64,000 nucleotides of DNA from Maribacter ulvicola (lineage in GTDB: Bacteria > Bacteroidota > Bacteroidia > Flavobacteriales > Flavobacteriaceae): NCBI RefSeq assembly GCF_900155985.1, contig NZ_FTMA01000001.1:1870655-1934654 (forward strand). Reading direction: 5' to 3'. The translations under genes and the position numbers were made by a program. Under the pieces are notes generated by a model. The model searched no databases. It was not told the DNA's origin and saw nothing but the letters and a program-made list of their open reading frames with translations. This document shows, piece by piece, positions 8,533 through 16,442 of this stretch. Within the stretch, counting starts at the first letter, position 1. Every line of letters begins with the position of its first letter.

Positions 8533-9102
8533 ATGTTAGAAGAGCTTTTACAGTTAGATAAAGACTTTTTTTTGTACCTCAATGGATTAGGAACGCCCAA
8601 ATGGGATGGTTTTTTTCTATTTTTATCCAATAAGTTCAGTGCTATTCCTCTCTATGTATTTTTGCTTATTCTTTCATTTCAGAAGTATGGAAAAAAGCGA
8701 AACCTGGTTCTTTTGGTTTCGGTAGCTCTTTTGATAACGGTTACCGATCAATTGGGTAACTTTTTTAAGTACGGTGTTGCTAGATTAAGACCTTGCCATG
8801 ACCCGGAAATAGAGCCATACATGCGTTTGGTTAAAAGTTACTGTGGTGGTAAGTTTGGATATTTCTCTGCGCATGCTTCAAACTCATTTGCATTGGCTGT
8901 TTTTTTTGGAAGCATTTTAAAATCTAGGATGAAATATGTAGGTTTCTTTTTAGTACTGTGGGCAGCTTTGGTCGCTTATAGCCGCGTCTATATTGGTGTA
9001 CACTTTCCTCTTGATATTATTACAGGAGCCCTTATAGGCTCGTTATGTGGTTGGTTATTTGTAAAGTTATTTATATTGGCACTTCGCAAATTCTCCCTAT
9101 GA
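8533..9102 (+). CDS. PAP2-family membrane phosphatase
   Basis: This 189-residue inner-membrane enzyme has the three phosphatase motifs: KX6RP (Lys79 to Pro87), SAH with His114 (a variant of PSGH), and SRX5HX3D (Ser150 to Asp161), the catalytic His pair being 114 and 157. The family dephosphorylates lipid phosphates such as undecaprenyl pyrophosphate, phosphatidic acid or lipid A. Its stop overlaps the ATG of the GT39 gene (ATGA at 9099-9102), indicating translational coupling. With the neighbouring lipid-linked glycosyl transfer genes, a role in recycling the polyprenyl carrier or in lipid A dephosphorylation is plausible but inferred. Confidence 0.88.
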   Translation: MLEELLQLDKDFFLYLNGLGTPKWDGFFLFLSNKFSAIPLYVFLLILSFQKYGKKRNLVLLVSVALLITVTDQLGNFFKYGVARLRPCHDPEIEPYMRLVKSYCGGKFGYFSAHASNSFALAVFFGSILKSRMKYVGFFLVLWAALVAYSRVYIGVHFPLDIITGALIGSLCGWLFVKLFILALRKFSL

Positions 9103-10757
9103 TATATAATCTAAGGTATTGGTCTTTAATAGTTCTGGTTATTTTGGTATACGTTGCCGGTATGTTTGTAACGTTATTTGAAAATGATTCAGCGCAATTT
9201 TCTGTGATGGCCATGAGAATGGTACAAGAGAATGATTTTTTTAGCCTCTTTAAGGGGCCTGAAGAGTATTTAGACAAGCCACACATGCATTACTGGCTTG
9301 CTGCCTTATCCTATAAAGTATTCGGTATTCACGAATGGTCTTATCGTATTTCTGGCATATTGGCCACCTTATTGGCGGCTTATAGTTGTTATGGATTAGG
9401 AAACCTTCTTTATAATAAATACGTTGGTAAACTTGCTGCGCTGATTTTTATGACCGCGCAAACCATTATTTTAGGAGCAATAGACGTGCGTACCGATGCG
9501 GTTTTAACGGGTTTTAGCATTTTAGCTATTTGGCAACTTGCTAAATATATTGAAAAAGGAAGTGTATCTGCTATAGTAATAGGAGGTTTTGCAGCGGGTA
9601 TTGCATTTTCTACAAAAGGGCAGATTGCCCTTTTGGTTATAGGGCTGCCTATTTTATGTCACTTATTTTATACCGGTAAATGGAAGGCATTTATAAGTTG
9701 GAAAGTGCTACTGGCACTTTTGGTTTTTGCAGTTTCCATTACGCCTATGTTATATGCCTATTACTTGCAATTTGATCTGCACCCTGAAAAGGTAATTCGT
9801 GGCAAAGACCACAGAAGTGGTATATTTTTTATCTTCTGGGAACAAAGTTTTGAGCGCTTAAGCGGTGAAGGAATTGGAAAAAATAGTAGCGATTACTTTT
9901 TCTTTTTTCATACGTTTCTTTGGGTTTTTCTACCTTGGACTATTTTAGGAATCGCGGCATTTTACACTAAAATACAGGCATTTATAAAACATAAATTTAA
10001 GAACGTTCAAGGTTCTGAATTCTTGACCGTAGGTGGTATCACCCTAATATTTATCATCATTAGTTTTGCCCAATTTAAATTACCGCATTACTTAAATATT
10101 ACCATTCCGTTATTTGCGGTAATTACTGCGGCATATATTTATAACTTGTATACTTTAGATAAGGTTAAAGTTTTGAAATACTTAATGATCGGGCAATACT
10201 TTGTACTTAGTATAGTTTTCATAGCCTCGGCATTGATATGCCTCTATGTCTTCAAATTAAATAGTGTTGTAGCATACGTATTCTTAATAGTAGCGGCTAT
10301 TATAATCATATATTTTGTTTTTAAAAAAGAAGGTGTTTGCATGAAATTGATAACCATTTCTGTCTGTGCTTCATTACTTCTAAATGCGGTTTTAAATCTA
10401 CATTTTTACCCTAATCTATTAGATTATCAGGGAGGGTCGTCTATGGCTAAGGTTATCGCTGAGAAAGATATTCCGGTAGACCGTATTTATAAAGTAAATA
10501 GCAATCATACTTGGTCCTTAGATTTTTATAATCAATTTCCTGTTCAGATCACTACGCCAGAAGTCTTAAAAGGTATAACGGATGTTTGGGTTTATGTCAA
10601 CGAGGATGAAATGGCTATGTTAAAGGAAAGGGGTTTTGATTGGGATTCCCAACTTTCCGTAGATCAATTTAGAATTACACGTTTACAGGGGAAGTTTTTA
10701 AACCCTAATACACGGAAGAAAGTGACCCGAAAAATGCACCTGTTGCATCTTCACTAA
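9099..10757 (+). CDS. ArnT-like glycosyltransferase, family 39 (GT-C fold)
   Basis: From the coupled ATG at 9099 the product is 552 residues with about 11-13 membrane helices and a periplasmic C-terminal domain. The first periplasmic loop (ENDSAQF, then LDKPHMHYW) resembles the catalytic loop of ArnT/PMT enzymes, which take a sugar from a polyprenyl-phosphate donor and put it on lipid A or protein. A longer reading from 9045 would overlap the PAP2 gene by 58 bp and is unlikely. It converges with a gap of 6 bp on the flippase-like and GT2 genes, which encode the other expected steps of the same pathway. The acceptor is unknown. Confidence 0.85.
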   Translation: MIYNLRYWSLIVLVILVYVAGMFVTLFENDSAQFSVMAMRMVQENDFFSLFKGPEEYLDKPHMHYWLAALSYKVFGIHEWSYRISGILATLLAAYSCYGLGNLLYNKYVGKLAALIFMTAQTIILGAIDVRTDAVLTGFSILAIWQLAKYIEKGSVSAIVIGGFAAGIAFSTKGQIALLVIGLPILCHLFYTGKWKAFISWKVLLALLVFAVSITPMLYAYYLQFDLHPEKVIRGKDHRSGIFFIFWEQSFERLSGEGIGKNSSDYFFFFHTFLWVFLPWTILGIAAFYTKIQAFIKHKFKNVQGSEFLTVGGITLIFIIISFAQFKLPHYLNITIPLFAVITAAYIYNLYTLDKVKVLKYLMIGQYFVLSIVFIASALICLYVFKLNSVVAYVFLIVAAIIIIYFVFKKEGVCMKLITISVCASLLLNAVLNLHFYPNLLDYQGGSSMAKVIAEKDIPVDRIYKVNSNHTWSLDFYNQFPVQITTPEVLKGITDVWVYVNEDEMAMLKERGFDWDSQLSVDQFRITRLQGKFLNPNTRKKVTRKMHLLHLH

Positions 10758-10763
10758 AACTAA

Positions 10764-11654
10764 TTAGTCTATTGAACTGGTAGTACTGCCCGCCAGTTCT
10801 AATTTAATTTTCTTGAAATGATACAATACTCCGGTCAAAGAAACCAAAGCGGTTATTAGAAAGAAGAGTACACTTGTCCCAACCGATACATTTTGATCTA
10901 ACCCTAAAAACTTTGCTCCATAAAAAAAGGTTACTTCTCGACTTCCAATTCCGCCTAAAGTCAAAGGAACTACCGCTACAATGGAAGAAATTAAGAATAT
11001 AATAAGATACGAAATCTGATTAGTATCTATATTCAATGCTAATAATATAAACCAAATGCTTACCAATTGTGCTGCTTGTACCAATGCGGATAGTGCTGTA
11101 GTTTTCCAAAAAATGGGTAGTACATAATTAAAGAACTTCTTGTTCAATAACCAAAAGACAATTACTGACAAGGGTATGGCTATCATAAGCAACCAACGAT
11201 AACCATTTAATATTTCTAACTCAATAAAGACAAGTAGGGTACAAGCGTAAATGAACAGTAGCAACAAACCGCTTAAACGATCTAGTATAAGGACACTTAC
11301 CATTTTTTTTGTTTTTACATCAAAGGTTTTCTTTAAAATGTAGCCTTTGTAAGCATCGCCACCTATACCACCCGGTAAAAATAGATTGTAGAACATACCC
11401 AGTAAGTACAATTTAAAATTGCTTTTATGGGTAAGCATAATAGAAAGTTGATGAAAATATAAATTAAGGCGTATGGCCCCAATGAATTTAGATAGTATAA
11501 AGAATATGGCTGCTAATATCAAGTAAAACGGATTACTTGTGATCAGTATGTCTTTTATCTCACCTACATTTATTTTTGTAAAAATGAAATAAATTAAAAT
11601 GGCACTGATCAGTACTTTTAATCCGGTGGTTACTTTCTTATTTAACTTCTCCAC
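10764..11654 (-). CDS. Flippase-like membrane protein, LPG-synthase transmembrane family (UPF0104)
   Basis: This 296-residue protein has about eight hydrophobic helices and matches the transmembrane half of lysylphosphatidylglycerol synthase without the aminoacyl-transferase domain. The conserved features GMFYNLFLPGGIGGDAYKGY and VPLTLGGIGSREV are characteristic. Stand-alone proteins of this kind are often beside GT2 genes and are thought to move lipid-linked sugars or lipids across the membrane. The start overlaps the end of the GT2 gene by 17 bp, so the two are one transcription unit. The flipping role is inferred. Confidence 0.83.
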   Translation of the reverse strand: MEKLNKKVTTGLKVLISAILIYFIFTKINVGEIKDILITSNPFYLILAAIFFILSKFIGAIRLNLYFHQLSIMLTHKSNFKLYLLGMFYNLFLPGGIGGDAYKGYILKKTFDVKTKKMVSVLILDRLSGLLLLFIYACTLLVFIELEILNGYRWLLMIAIPLSVIVFWLLNKKFFNYVLPIFWKTTALSALVQAAQLVSIWFILLALNIDTNQISYLIIFLISSIVAVVPLTLGGIGSREVTFFYGAKFLGLDQNVSVGTSVLFFLITALVSLTGVLYHFKKIKLELAGSTTSSID

Positions 11655-12597
11655 CTACACTTATTTTTTTAATGCGGTACGGTCTTTTGTTCTGAGATTC
11701 ATAATAGGTACGTATTAATAATTCCATTACAATACCTATGGTGAATAATTGAATACCTGCAAAAATAAACATCATACCTACGGTCAACAAAGGTCTTGTG
11801 CCAATATCTTCGCCCAAGCCAAACTTAACGATCATGAGGTAAATGTTGATAAAAACACCTATAATGATCATTAATGAGCCAGAAATACCGAATAGGTGAA
11901 TGGGGCGTTGAAAGTATTTGCGAATAAAGAGTAATAGCATCATATCTGCAACTACTTTAAAGACACGTTCTAATCCGTATTTGGATACCCCGGCATTACG
12001 TGCGTGGTGCTTTACGGGTACTTGCTTTATTTGTCCGCCTTCAAGAAATGCCAGGAGGGTAATAAATCTGTGCATTTCTCCATATAAATTTAGGTCTTTG
12101 GCAATATCTCTTGTAAAAACCTTTAAGGCACAACCATTATCTTTAATATCTAATTTAGTTACCCGGCGTACCAGAAAATTAGCAATTTTAGAAGGTATTT
12201 TTTTAACCAAAGAATCTTTTCGTTTTTGCCGAATACCGGTTACTACATCATACTCACCGCTAACCGCATAGGTCAGCATTTGTGGAATATCAGACGGGTC
12301 GTTCTGTAAATCACCGTCCATGGTAATAATATATTCTCCTTCCGCATAGTCAAGACCAGCAGCCAAGGCTAGACTTTGACCATAATTTTTCTTTAGTTCT
12401 ATTAAATGAACTTTATCATCCTTTAGATCTTTGACTACTTTTTTAGTCTTATCCTTAGAAAAATCATCTATGTAAATGATTTGATAATCATAGCCTACCA
12501 AGCTTTCGTGGATTTTTTGTGTCAAAAGAGTCACATTATCTTCCTCGTTATATAAAGGGACAACGACCGAAAGTAGGGAAGTGGTAACAGGTTGCAT
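11638..12597 (-). CDS. Family 2 glycosyltransferase, polyprenyl-phosphate sugar transferase type
   Basis: This 319-residue protein has a cytoplasmic GT-A domain at residues 8-220 (VVVPLYNEEDN, YIDDFSKD, and the DxD element in MDGDLQNDP) followed by two membrane helices near 233-300. This is the layout of ArnC, DPM1 and GtrB-type enzymes, which charge a polyprenyl phosphate with a sugar from a nucleotide donor. A -7 box (12620-12627) precedes it and the flippase-like gene follows with overlap. Together with the GT39 enzyme it would supply a lipid-linked sugar to an envelope acceptor. Confidence 0.9.
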   Translation of the reverse strand: MQPVTTSLLSVVVPLYNEEDNVTLLTQKIHESLVGYDYQIIYIDDFSKDKTKKVVKDLKDDKVHLIELKKNYGQSLALAAGLDYAEGEYIITMDGDLQNDPSDIPQMLTYAVSGEYDVVTGIRQKRKDSLVKKIPSKIANFLVRRVTKLDIKDNGCALKVFTRDIAKDLNLYGEMHRFITLLAFLEGGQIKQVPVKHHARNAGVSKYGLERVFKVVADMMLLLFIRKYFQRPIHLFGISGSLMIIIGVFINIYLMIVKFGLGEDIGTRPLLTVGMMFIFAGIQLFTIGIVMELLIRTYYESQNKRPYRIKKISVGGEVK

Positions 12598-12619
12598 TGA
12601 GTTGTTTTTTAAATCGCTG

Positions 12620-12627
12620 CAAAGTTA
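12620..12627 (-). promoter_or_regulatory. Bacteroidota -7 box upstream of the GT2 gene
   Basis: On the minus strand this reads TAACTTTG, fitting TAnnTTTG. It lies 22 bp before the ATG at 12597. Confidence 0.5.
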
Positions 12628-12680
12628 TGTTTTTTATCCTTAAGATAATGTACATGAACCGGGGTAAGATAATAAACGAT

Positions 12681-13670
12681 TTACTGCTCTTTTAAAGCTT
12701 TCAACAGCTTTTCTGCAGCTAAAAAAGGCGAAGCATTACCGCTAATAACTTCTTTTTTTAATTGGGGTAACATTTCTTTGGTCTTTGGGTGATGGTAGAA
12801 TTCAGATAATAGCTCCTGCTCTAAATATTGAATTAGCCAATTTTCATTTTGCTGCTGTCTGTTGGTGGTAAAGAATCCGGATGTCTGCATGTTTTTGCAA
12901 TAGTTGTCAATCAACTCCCAAATCTCATTCAATCCTTTTTTTTCTAATGCAGAACAGGTTAACACTTCTGGAGTCCAACCATTTTCTTTTGGGGGAAACA
13001 TATGCAGTGCCCGTGCAAATTCCATTTTGGCAAGATCGGTGCGCTGCATGTTATCACCGTCTGCTTTTGTAATGACAATAGCATCGGCCATTTCTATAAT
13101 GCCTCTTTTTATACCCTGTAATTCATCGCCGGCACCGGCCAATTTTAATAGTAGAAAGAAATCTACCATATCATGAACAGCTGTTTCGCTTTGCCCAACG
13201 CCAATAGTTTCTATTAAAATACAATTGAAACCTGCTGCTTCTAAAATAACAATACTCTCTCTTGTTTTACGGGTTACACCACCTAATGAAGCACTAGAAG
13301 CAGATGGTCTTATATATGCATTTGGATTTTTAACCAGATTTTCCATTCGGGTCTTATCACCAAGTATACTACCTTTTGTTCTACTGCTAGAGGGGTCTAC
13401 GGTAAGTACGGCCACTTTTTTGCCAAAATCAGTGAGCATGCCGCCAAATTCCTCAATAAAAGTACTTTTACCTGCGCCTGGTACACCTGTAATACCAATT
13501 CTAATGGTGTCATATTTTTTTGAAATACAACCGGCAATTATTTCATTGGCAAGTACGCGGTGCTCTGGTTTTGTACTTTCTACTATGGTGATAGCCTTAC
13601 TTACTATGGCAACATTGTTGGCATAGATACCTTCAAGAAAATCTGATGTGGTAAGTTTGGCTAAATTCAT
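12681..13670 (-). CDS. meaB: Methylmalonyl-CoA mutase-associated GTPase MeaB
   Basis: This 329-residue cytoplasmic G-protein chaperone protects and reloads adenosylcobalamin-dependent methylmalonyl-CoA mutase. It shows the P-loop TGVPGAGKST (61-70), the switch region VDPSSSRTKGSILGDKTRM (91-109), ETIGVGQSE (154-162) and the guanine-specificity motif TKAD (201-204). Length is typical of MeaB/ArgK. No mutase gene is adjacent, but a PduO-type cobalamin adenosyltransferase at 33481-34056 would supply the cofactor. It is the first gene leftwards of the DUF2911 gene, with a 41-bp gap. Confidence 0.95.
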   Translation of the reverse strand: MNLAKLTTSDFLEGIYANNVAIVSKAITIVESTKPEHRVLANEIIAGCISKKYDTIRIGITGVPGAGKSTFIEEFGGMLTDFGKKVAVLTVDPSSSRTKGSILGDKTRMENLVKNPNAYIRPSASSASLGGVTRKTRESIVILEAAGFNCILIETIGVGQSETAVHDMVDFFLLLKLAGAGDELQGIKRGIIEMADAIVITKADGDNMQRTDLAKMEFARALHMFPPKENGWTPEVLTCSALEKKGLNEIWELIDNYCKNMQTSGFFTTNRQQQNENWLIQYLEQELLSEFYHHPKTKEMLPQLKKEVISGNASPFLAAEKLLKALKEQ

Positions 13671-13711
13671 TGTAATTACATTACTTCAATTCTAAAAGAG
13701 GAATAAAGATA

Positions 13712-14284
13712 CTATTTGTAGATAGGAACCATAATTTTTGTAGCATCCCAGGCTAAACTTAAAAAATCTTGCGTTTTTTGATCCTCTTCTATATGTTCAA
13801 AATTTATAGATAAATGTTCTACCGGCTCTTCTAATTTTCTAACGGGTACTTCAACGGCAAGGTAATCGAACTTGTTTTCATGAGTGGTTTTGTTGCCATC
13901 TATGCGAGTAACGCCCCAATCAGGAATTTTAGAATTGAAGATGACCTTCCAGCTATCTTTATTTGGTATGGTCCATAATGAATATTTACCCGCAGGTAAC
14001 GTCTTATCTATAATTTTAATAGGTAGAGAGGTAGTAAAAGTTGTGGGCTCATTGGCACCTGTTCTCCATATTTTATTGAAGGGTACCAGGTCTCCGAAAA
14101 TAGACCTTCCCTTTTTTGACGGACTGGAATAAGCCACCGCTAACTTACTTCCCTGTAAATCTAAAAGAGCCGTTTTTGCGGGACTAATTTTTTTAGCTTC
14201 GCTGTGTATATAGGGTATAGCAACCAAATAAACGAGTGCTATAATTACTAAAACACCTATAATAAGATTTTTTAATAGCTTCAT
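13712..14284 (-). CDS. DUF2911 domain protein, membrane-anchored or secreted
   Basis: From ATG 14284 this is 190 residues: one N-terminal hydrophobic segment (residues 5-24), then a DUF2911 domain. Characteristic segments are VAYSSPSKKGRSIFGDLVP, IWRTGANEPT, LPAGKYSLWTIP and WGVT. The domain is common in secreted Bacteroidota proteins and its function is unknown. An in-frame upstream ATG at 14368 would overlap the galM gene and place 28 extra residues before the signal, so I reject it. The gap to galM is 28 bp, suggesting co-transcription. Confidence 0.85.
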   Translation of the reverse strand: MKLLKNLIIGVLVIIALVYLVAIPYIHSEAKKISPAKTALLDLQGSKLAVAYSSPSKKGRSIFGDLVPFNKIWRTGANEPTTFTTSLPIKIIDKTLPAGKYSLWTIPNKDSWKVIFNSKIPDWGVTRIDGNKTTHENKFDYLAVEVPVRKLEEPVEHLSINFEHIEEDQKTQDFLSLAWDATKIMVPIYK

Positions 14285-14312
14285 ATAAAAAATAGAAAGG
14301 ATAAACTTAGGC

Positions 14313-15227
14313 TTAGCTTGGTGTGCTTGTTCCAAATTTAAAAATAGATATATTGTTGTAAATATCACCAGGCCTTAAGAGGCTTTTAGGAAAATCTGGT
14401 TGATTAGGGGCATCTGGGTAATTTTGTGCCTCAAAACAAATACCGGGAAAGTCTGGCGGAGTATATACAACCAATGCTGGTTGATTGGTGTATACTTTCA
14501 TGTTAATGCCAGATGTCTTTGAATGTATTTCTGCGACCTTCTCATTCCCTATATCTTTTACAAAAATTGTATCTAAGCGTTGTACACCTATTTTTCTGGG
14601 AAGTAAAAAATCGTACTCCGTTTTACGAACAGGTATAATATCTCCTGTTGGCAATAAATTTTCTTTTGTTTCTACTCTGTAGGGACAATTTAATTGTAAA
14701 TCATACTCATCTATATACGGATTTTCATCTAATTTAAAATAAGAATGATTAGTTAGATTAATTACCGTACTTCTATCGGTAATTCCTTCATAAATAACCT
14801 GTAAGGCATTATTCATTAATTTATAGGTTACACTGACAGATAAATTACCTGGGTAGCCTTCTTCTAAATGTTTGCTTAAGTAGGTAAGTTTTACAAAAGG
14901 TTTATCACTGTTGTCAACCTCTTCTATGGTCCAATATTTTTGGTGAAATCCCTCTTTACCGCCATGTAAGTGTACCCCATCTTCTTGAAATAGATCATAT
15001 CTAGCTCTATCAATTTCAAAGCCACCATTAGAAATTCTACCTGCATAACGACCTACACTAGCTCCTAATACATTGTCATCTAAACGATATCTGCTAGGGT
15101 GATTGAAACCCACGACCACATTGGTGTAGTTGCCGTCTTCCCCTTTAACAAGCAATTTTTGAATGGTAGCTCCGTAATCAAGCACCATTAAGGTTAAATA
15201 GTTATTGGAAATTGTAACTTGTTTCAA
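14313..15227 (-). CDS. galM: Aldose 1-epimerase (mutarotase)
   Basis: This 304-residue enzyme interconverts alpha and beta anomers of galactose, glucose and related aldoses. Seen in the sequence: GRYAGRISNGGF, HLHGGKEGFHQKYW with the first catalytic-site His, NLTNHSYFKL with the second, and CFEAQNYPDAPNQPDFP, where the Glu of the E-x-Q segment acts as base. There is no signal peptide, so it is cytoplasmic. It heads the minus-strand run galM, DUF2911, meaB and is divergent from the ECF sigma operon. Confidence 0.93.
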   Translation of the reverse strand: MKQVTISNNYLTLMVLDYGATIQKLLVKGEDGNYTNVVVGFNHPSRYRLDDNVLGASVGRYAGRISNGGFEIDRARYDLFQEDGVHLHGGKEGFHQKYWTIEEVDNSDKPFVKLTYLSKHLEEGYPGNLSVSVTYKLMNNALQVIYEGITDRSTVINLTNHSYFKLDENPYIDEYDLQLNCPYRVETKENLLPTGDIIPVRKTEYDFLLPRKIGVQRLDTIFVKDIGNEKVAEIHSKTSGINMKVYTNQPALVVYTPPDFPGICFEAQNYPDAPNQPDFPKSLLRPGDIYNNISIFKFGTSTPS

Positions 15228-15267
15228 AGGAATTATTTAATTGTGTGGTGTAAAAATATAAATTTTT

Positions 15268-15292
15268 GCAACATTCTAATTTTTATGTCGTC
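15268..15292 (+). promoter_or_regulatory. Candidate ECF-type promoter for the sigma factor operon
   Basis: GCAAC (15268-15272) and CGTC (15289-15292) are separated by 16 bp, upstream of the sigma gene start at 15332. AAC and CGTC cores with this spacing are typical of ECF-dependent promoters, so autoregulation is possible. No TAnnTTTG box is evident here. Confidence 0.35.
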
Positions 15293-15331
15293 CTTATTAT
15301 AACAACAAACTAAAACCAATCAATTTAACCA

Positions 15332-15877
15332 ATGCTTCAAAGCAATGTTGTAGAGAAATGCAAAGCAAACGACCGGGTTGCGCAGTTACAGTTATATCGT
15401 AAATATTGCGACGGAATGTACATTGTAGCAATGCGATTTGTAAAAAATGCCGATGATGCAGAAGACATCTTGCAAGAATCCTTTATAAAGGCATTTGAAA
15501 AAATACATCAATTTAAAGGTGATGTTACTTTTGGAGCTTGGTTAAAACGGATAGTGGTGAATAAAAGTATTGATTTTTTAAAATCAAAAAAGGATAAAGA
15601 GGTCTCGCTAGATGATAGTTACGTGCAGGTTGTTGCAGAGGATGATAATTGGAATGTACCGGTAACAATAACTATAGCGCAGGTAAGATGTGCCATTAAT
15701 GAATTGCAGGAGAAATATAAATATGTGGTACTGATGTTTTTGGTAGAAGGGTATGATCATCAAGAAATTGCAGAGGTGTTAGATATTTCGGCATCAGCTT
15801 GTAGAACCAGATTGTCAAGAGGAAAGGGTCATTTGAAAGAATTATTAAAAGGAAAAAAATATGGAACAGGATCTTAG
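15332..15877 (+). CDS. RNA polymerase sigma factor, ECF subfamily
   Basis: This 181-residue protein has sigma region 2 (about residues 20-85: YIVAMRFVKNADDAEDILQESFIKAFEKI and FGAWLKRIVVNKSIDFL) and region 4 (about 120-172: INELQEKYKYVVLMFLVEGYDHQEIAEVL, then the helix-turn-helix SASACRTRLSRGK). It lacks regions 1 and 3. The end overlaps the next gene by 17 bp, the usual sigma/anti-sigma coupling. The operon controls an envelope protein gene, so an envelope stress role is inferred. Confidence 0.92.
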   Translation: MLQSNVVEKCKANDRVAQLQLYRKYCDGMYIVAMRFVKNADDAEDILQESFIKAFEKIHQFKGDVTFGAWLKRIVVNKSIDFLKSKKDKEVSLDDSYVQVVAEDDNWNVPVTITIAQVRCAINELQEKYKYVVLMFLVEGYDHQEIAEVLDISASACRTRLSRGKGHLKELLKGKKYGTGS

Positions 15878-16442
15878 GGAGATGTTCAATAAGGATAGGA
15901 AGGCGCAAAAGCATACCATTAAACCAGGTCATGAAGAACGCTTTCTTAAAAAACTAGAAGAAGCATTGCCAGCAGAGCGTAAATCTGTAAGTGGCTGGTT
16001 TAAGATCGCAGCATCTGTAGCGGTCATCATAAGTATGGGTTTGGGCTTCTTATACTTTAATAATGATGGTAATACAACGGTAGTGGTAGATACCACTTCA
16101 GCTGAAGAACAAAAGCCTGAATTTACTTTCGGTGACCTCTCACCAGATCTTAAAAAGGTAGAGAATTTTTACGTTGCCAATATTAATATGGAATTGGCAA
16201 AGCTAGAAGTATCTCCAGATACTAAAGGCTTAATAGACAGTTTTATGGAGCAGCTTAATAATTTAAATGTAGAATACAAAACGTTACATATCGAACTAAA
16301 AGAATTAGGACCTAATGATCAAACCATTACGGCTCTGATAGAGAATTTACAATTACGATTACAATTATTACAGAAATTAAAAAGAAAATTAAACGAATTA
16401 AAATTATCAAAAAATGAACAGATCAATGAAAACAGTATCTAA
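15861..16442 (+). CDS. Putative anti-sigma factor with one membrane helix
   Basis: This 193-residue protein has a charged cytoplasmic N-terminus of about 45 residues, one membrane helix (about 46-66, WFKIAASVAVIISMGLGFLYF), and a periplasmic domain ending in a long Leu/Lys/Glu helix (about 155-190) likely to form a coiled coil. No zinc-binding HxxxCxxC motif is present, so it is not a ZAS-type anti-sigma factor. The call rests on topology and on 17-bp overlap with the ECF sigma gene. It overlaps the next gene by 29 bp. Confidence 0.65.
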   Translation: MEQDLREMFNKDRKAQKHTIKPGHEERFLKKLEEALPAERKSVSGWFKIAASVAVIISMGLGFLYFNNDGNTTVVVDTTSAEEQKPEFTFGDLSPDLKKVENFYVANINMELAKLEVSPDTKGLIDSFMEQLNNLNVEYKTLHIELKELGPNDQTITALIENLQLRLQLLQKLKRKLNELKLSKNEQINENSI

